The notes under the pieces were generated by a model. The model did not search any database. It saw only the letters and a program-made list of their open reading frames with translations, and was not told the origin of the DNA. Of a stretch of DNA of 15,677 nucleotides, positions 13,050 through 15,677 are shown piece after piece. Both the position numbers and the translations under genes were made by a program. Positions within the stretch are counted from its first letter, which is position 1; each line of letters opens with the position of its first letter. This DNA comes from Actinomycetota bacterium (GTDB taxonomy: Bacteria; Actinomycetota; Acidimicrobiia; Acidimicrobiales; RAAP-2): assembly GCA_009701115.1 (NCBI GenBank), contig WLKR01000010.1, positions 1 to 15,677 of the forward strand, in the 5' to 3' direction.

Positions 13050-15320
13050 TTACTGGCGACCCATAATCGAACGAGCCTCAGATTCGACCACTTCGGCCTC
13101 TTGGTCACGACGGGGCGTCACTAGTTGGACTTCAACGCGGTCGAGCACGCCATCAAAGGTGAATGGCGCTTCGTAGAGGGGGCTGAGCGACGATCCGTGG
13201 TTGGTACCGAGCGAGGTGCCGACGCTAGAAATCACGCGCATCACGAAGGGAATCTCGCAGCTGCCAGCCTCTTGATCGTCGATGAAGAAGGTGGCCGTTC
13301 CGCCACGACCGGTGCGCCGGAACTGCAAGGTCACCTTGGACTCGCCCAGAGGGACGGCCAGGGTGCTCTTCAGAACCGAGTGATCATCGAAGGCGTTGTA
13401 GTCCAAGTAGGCGTGGTCGTCCTTGACGAAGATGCTGATACCGGAGTTCTCACTACCGGTCGCCAGAATCACACCCTGCTGACCCGCGGCGCGAGTCATG
13501 TGGGCATCGAGGTCCCAGCTCCGTCCCGCGATGGCGATACCGGCCTGTGATGGAATCGGTGACATCGGTGGGTAGTAGACGTACTTTCGTGACGTTGGGT
13601 GCGGCGTGCGGTCAACGAAGCGGGCTCCGAAGAGCTCAATTCCGCGGTCGTCTAGCGGCAGCACGTTGTGCTCCTCGGCCTCGGCCCACCACAGTTCGAT
13701 CATGGCGGTCAAACGCTCGGGCTCGGCGGCGGCGAGGTCGTTGCACTCGGAACGATCTACCTCGACGTTGTAGAGCTCCCACGTGTCGTCGTCGAAGCTG
13801 GTGCCGGGCTCGTGACGGGTCACGGCCTTCCACCCTTCGGCGTAGATGGCGCGGTGACCGGTCATCTCGAAGTACTGGACCTTCTTGTGCGAGGGCTCGT
13901 CGGGATTGGCGAAGGCGTACTGCAACGACGTACCCGAGACGGGCATCTGTTCGTAGCCACGGTACGTTTCGGGAACCTCAATACCCAACACGTCGTAGAT
14001 CGTCGGAGCGATGTCGGTGACGTGGTGGAACTGGTGACGAAGTTCGCCCTGGTGCTTGTCCTCAATGCCCTTGGGGTAACGCACGATGAGCGGTACGTGC
14101 ACGCCGCCCTCGTGGGTGTTCTGCTTGTACCACTTAAAGGGCGTGTTGCCGGCCTGCGCCCAACCCCACGGGTAGTTGGTGTGACTGTGGGGCCCACCGA
14201 TGTCGTCGATGCGCTCGATCGCTTCGTCGGGCGTTTCCAAGATCATGTTGAAGAACTTCATCTCGTGCATAACGCCAAAGGGGCCACCCTCTTGGCTGGC
14301 GCCGTTGTCAGACATCAAGAAGATCAGCGTGTTGTCGAGTTGACCGAGTCGTTCCAGTTCGTCCATGAAGCGGCCGAGCTGTTCGTCGGTGTGCTCCAAG
14401 AATCCGGCGTAGGCCTCTTGCAGGCGAGCGGCCAGGCGACGCTGGTTCTCGGGCAGCGAGTCCCACGCTTCGACACCGGGGTTACGTGGCGCCAGCTGGG
14501 TGCCTTCGGGGATGAGGCCCATTTCGAGTTGACGAGCAAAGACGCGCTCACGTGCGGCGTCCCACCCATCATCGAACTGACCCTTGTACTTTTCGATGTA
14601 CGAGGCCGGTGCCTGGTGAGGGGCGTGCATGGCGCCGAGGGCAAAGTACGTAAAGAAAGGTCGGTCGGGACGAATCGACTTGCTATCACGGATAAAGAGG
14701 AGGGCCTTGTCGACGAGGTCCTCGGTGAGGTGGTAGCCCTCTTCGGGAGTCTTGGGGGGATCGACACGGTGGTTGTCGTAGGTGAGGTCGGGGGAGAACT
14801 GGTCAGTCTCACCGTCTAAGAATCCGTAGAAGCGGTCGAAGCCGCGCTGCAACGGCCACTGGTCGTAGGGACCGGCTGCTGACGCCCACTCCATGGGACA
14901 GAGGTGCCACTTGCCAATGGCGAAGGTGGCATAACCCTTGTCGCGGAGTACTTCACCGATGGTGCCGGCGTGGTTCGAAACGTGGCCGCGCATGTGGGGA
15001 AAGCCCGTGTTGAAGTTCGAGATCGAACGCATGCCGACTTCATGGTGATTGCGTCCGGTGAGGAGTGCTGCGCGCGTAGGTGAGCAGAGTGGCGTCACGT
15101 GGAAGTTAGAGAAGCGCAGTCCCTTGTCGGCCAAGCGATTGATGTTCGGCGTCGAGATGTCGCCACCGAAGCAGTTGAAGTGACCAAAGCCGAGGTCGTC
15201 GACCAAGATGACGACCACGTTGGGGGCGTCTTCGCCGGGGTGTGGCTTGGCGGGCCACCACGGGGTGGACTCGGCCACGGTCTTGCCGATGACACCTTCA
15301 AATGGTTCAATGCGCTTCAT
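13050..15320 (-). CDS. Type I arylsulfatase (formylglycine-dependent)
   Basis: A 756-residue sulfatase that hydrolyses sulfate esters. The maturation motif PLCSPTRAALLTGRN (77-91) has Cys79 in C-x-P-x-R, to be oxidised to formylglycine by a formylglycine-generating enzyme encoded elsewhere. Metal ligands Asp41-Asp42 (VDDLGFG) and Asp338-Asn339 (SDNGASQ), GKWHL (136-140, Lys137 and His139), His232 in MHAPH, and the Lys of NTPFKWYKQNTHEGG fit the alkaline-phosphatase-type active site. A C-terminal jelly-roll-like region (about 600-756, with FFIDDQEAGS and YEAPFTFDG) is typical of the large actinobacterial AtsA/AtsD-style enzymes. No signal peptide is visible, suggesting a cytoplasmic enzyme. 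The start ATG 15320 has AAAGGA (15326-15331) five bases upstream and forms an ATGA overlap with the TetR-family gene. Residue set appears complete. Confidence 0.95.
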   Translation of the reverse strand: MKRIEPFEGVIGKTVAESTPWWPAKPHPGEDAPNVVVILVDDLGFGHFNCFGGDISTPNINRLADKGLRFSNFHVTPLCSPTRAALLTGRNHHEVGMRSISNFNTGFPHMRGHVSNHAGTIGEVLRDKGYATFAIGKWHLCPMEWASAAGPYDQWPLQRGFDRFYGFLDGETDQFSPDLTYDNHRVDPPKTPEEGYHLTEDLVDKALLFIRDSKSIRPDRPFFTYFALGAMHAPHQAPASYIEKYKGQFDDGWDAARERVFARQLEMGLIPEGTQLAPRNPGVEAWDSLPENQRRLAARLQEAYAGFLEHTDEQLGRFMDELERLGQLDNTLIFLMSDNGASQEGGPFGVMHEMKFFNMILETPDEAIERIDDIGGPHSHTNYPWGWAQAGNTPFKWYKQNTHEGGVHVPLIVRYPKGIEDKHQGELRHQFHHVTDIAPTIYDVLGIEVPETYRGYEQMPVSGTSLQYAFANPDEPSHKKVQYFEMTGHRAIYAEGWKAVTRHEPGTSFDDDTWELYNVEVDRSECNDLAAAEPERLTAMIELWWAEAEEHNVLPLDDRGIELFGARFVDRTPHPTSRKYVYYPPMSPIPSQAGIAIAGRSWDLDAHMTRAAGQQGVILATGSENSGISIFVKDDHAYLDYNAFDDHSVLKSTLAVPLGESKVTLQFRRTGRGGTATFFIDDQEAGSCEIPFVMRVISSVGTSLGTNHGSSLSPLYEAPFTFDGVLDRVEVQLVTPRRDQEAEVVESEARSIMGRQ

Positions 15321-15677
15321 GCGGTTCCTTTCGGTGAGGGGTTGAGAAGAAGGGTGAGCAGGTGGTGCAACGTTTCGCGGGTCTCGCGCAAACTTAGGTG
15401 CTGGAGGTGAATCATCGAGTCGAGGCCTTCGAGTTGAGTCAGGGACTCCATCGTGGCCACCACCTGACGCCGACGAGCGGCCGACAACGTGGCGAGTTCG
15501 GGGGCGAACTGCCGCTCGGCCTGTTCGCGCAGGAGGGTGCGGGCCAGACCGAGGCGAGCGCGGACGTTCTCGTGGGTGAGCGAAAAGGCCCGACTGGCCC
15601 GGTTGCTCGCGGCGACTGCTTCGTAGAGTCGGAGGCGGTGTTCGAGAAAGTGGTCGAGACGAGAGGCAAAGGACTCG
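15317..15677 (-). CDS. C-terminal part of a TetR-family transcriptional regulator (runs off the window)
   Basis: An open frame of 119 residues from the window edge to a TGA at 15317-15319. It has no start inside the window because the N-terminal DNA-binding domain lies beyond the right edge. The sequence is wholly helical and carries the TetR C-terminal pattern: RLDHFLEHRLRLYEAVAASN, then ASRAFSLTHENVRARLGLAR, LREQAERQFAPELATL, and two closing helices ending LHHLLTLLL. The DRxLxLYExxxxxxRA style is characteristic of the ligand-binding/dimerisation domain of actinobacterial TetR proteins. Its stop overlaps the arylsulfatase ATG by 4 nt, so it is co-transcribed with the sulfatase and probably controls this run of genes. 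The family call rests on pattern only because the helix-turn-helix is not visible. Confidence 0.7.
   Translation of the reverse strand, partial: ESFASRLDHFLEHRLRLYEAVAASNRASRAFSLTHENVRARLGLARTLLREQAERQFAPELATLSAARRRQVVATMESLTQLEGLDSMIHLQHLSLRETRETLHHLLTLLLNPSPKGTA
15326..15331 (-). promoter_or_regulatory. Ribosome binding site of the arylsulfatase gene
   Basis: AAAGGA on the - strand, five bases before ATG 15320 and inside the last codons of the TetR-family gene. It fixes the sulfatase start and supports translational coupling. Confidence 0.65.

Noticed and set aside
13668..14819. Long open frame of 383 codons on the + strand
   Set aside because: It is antisense to the arylsulfatase, with low-complexity Val/Gly/Leu-rich translation and no ribosome binding site or recognisable fold.
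15439..15669. 76-codon open frame on the - strand
   Set aside because: It overlaps the TetR-like frame in a different register. Its Ser/Pro/Arg-rich composition is typical of a frame shadow, while the other register gives a helical TetR pattern and an ATGA junction.
1..15677. CRISPR array, insertion sequence, integrase or phage genes
   Set aside because: No regularly spaced direct repeats, transposase-like motifs, terminal inverted repeats or phage structural genes were found on either strand.

Overview
The window reads as chromosomal DNA of a GC-rich actinobacterium. It has a luciferase-like F420-type oxidoreductase, a TetR regulator tail, a large cytoplasmic arylsulfatase resembling mycobacterial AtsA/AtsD types, an acyl-CoA dehydrogenase and a crotonase-fold enzyme, GTG starts, and tightly packed genes with ATGA stop/start overlaps. 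An Acidimicrobiia-like lineage is my best guess, but this is inference and no rRNA or marker gene is present to fix it.

Left part (1-3818): three surface-glycan decoration genes. An integral-membrane acyltransferase (family 3) and a PAPS-type sulfotransferase lie on the + strand. A GT2-type glycosyltransferase lies on the - strand and converges on the sulfotransferase so closely that the two stop codons overlap inside a nested inverted repeat.

Middle (3819-6269): an acyl-CoA dehydrogenase on the + strand with its own strong ribosome binding site, then a compact toxin-antitoxin locus. The locus is a ribbon-helix-helix DUF1778 antitoxin plus a GNAT toxin of TacA/TacT type. It has a near-consensus promoter, GTAC repeats over the -10/start region that could be the operator, and a GC-rich hairpin spanning the toxin stop codon.

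Right part (6270-15677, all - strand): nine genes in one direction with gaps of at most 40 nt and two 4-nt ATGA overlaps, so probably one long transcription unit entering the window from the right. In transcription order: C-terminal part of a TetR-family regulator, arylsulfatase, sulfotransferase, WbsX/GH99-like protein, crotonase-fold enzyme lacking both classical catalytic glutamates, membrane-anchored beta-propeller, HSL-family alpha/beta hydrolase, PPK2 polyphosphate kinase-like enzyme, and an LLM-class F420-type oxidoreductase. The set suggests processing of sulfated or glycosylated molecules linked to acyl-CoA chemistry, but no single pathway can be assigned.

No CRISPR array, tRNA, rRNA, insertion sequence or phage gene was seen. 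No gene-free stretch exceeds 300 bases. The most unusual points are the TetR-led operon combining a sulfatase with a sulfotransferase, the glutamate-less crotonase, hairpins placed across stop codons at three gene ends, and the self-contained TacAT-like module.
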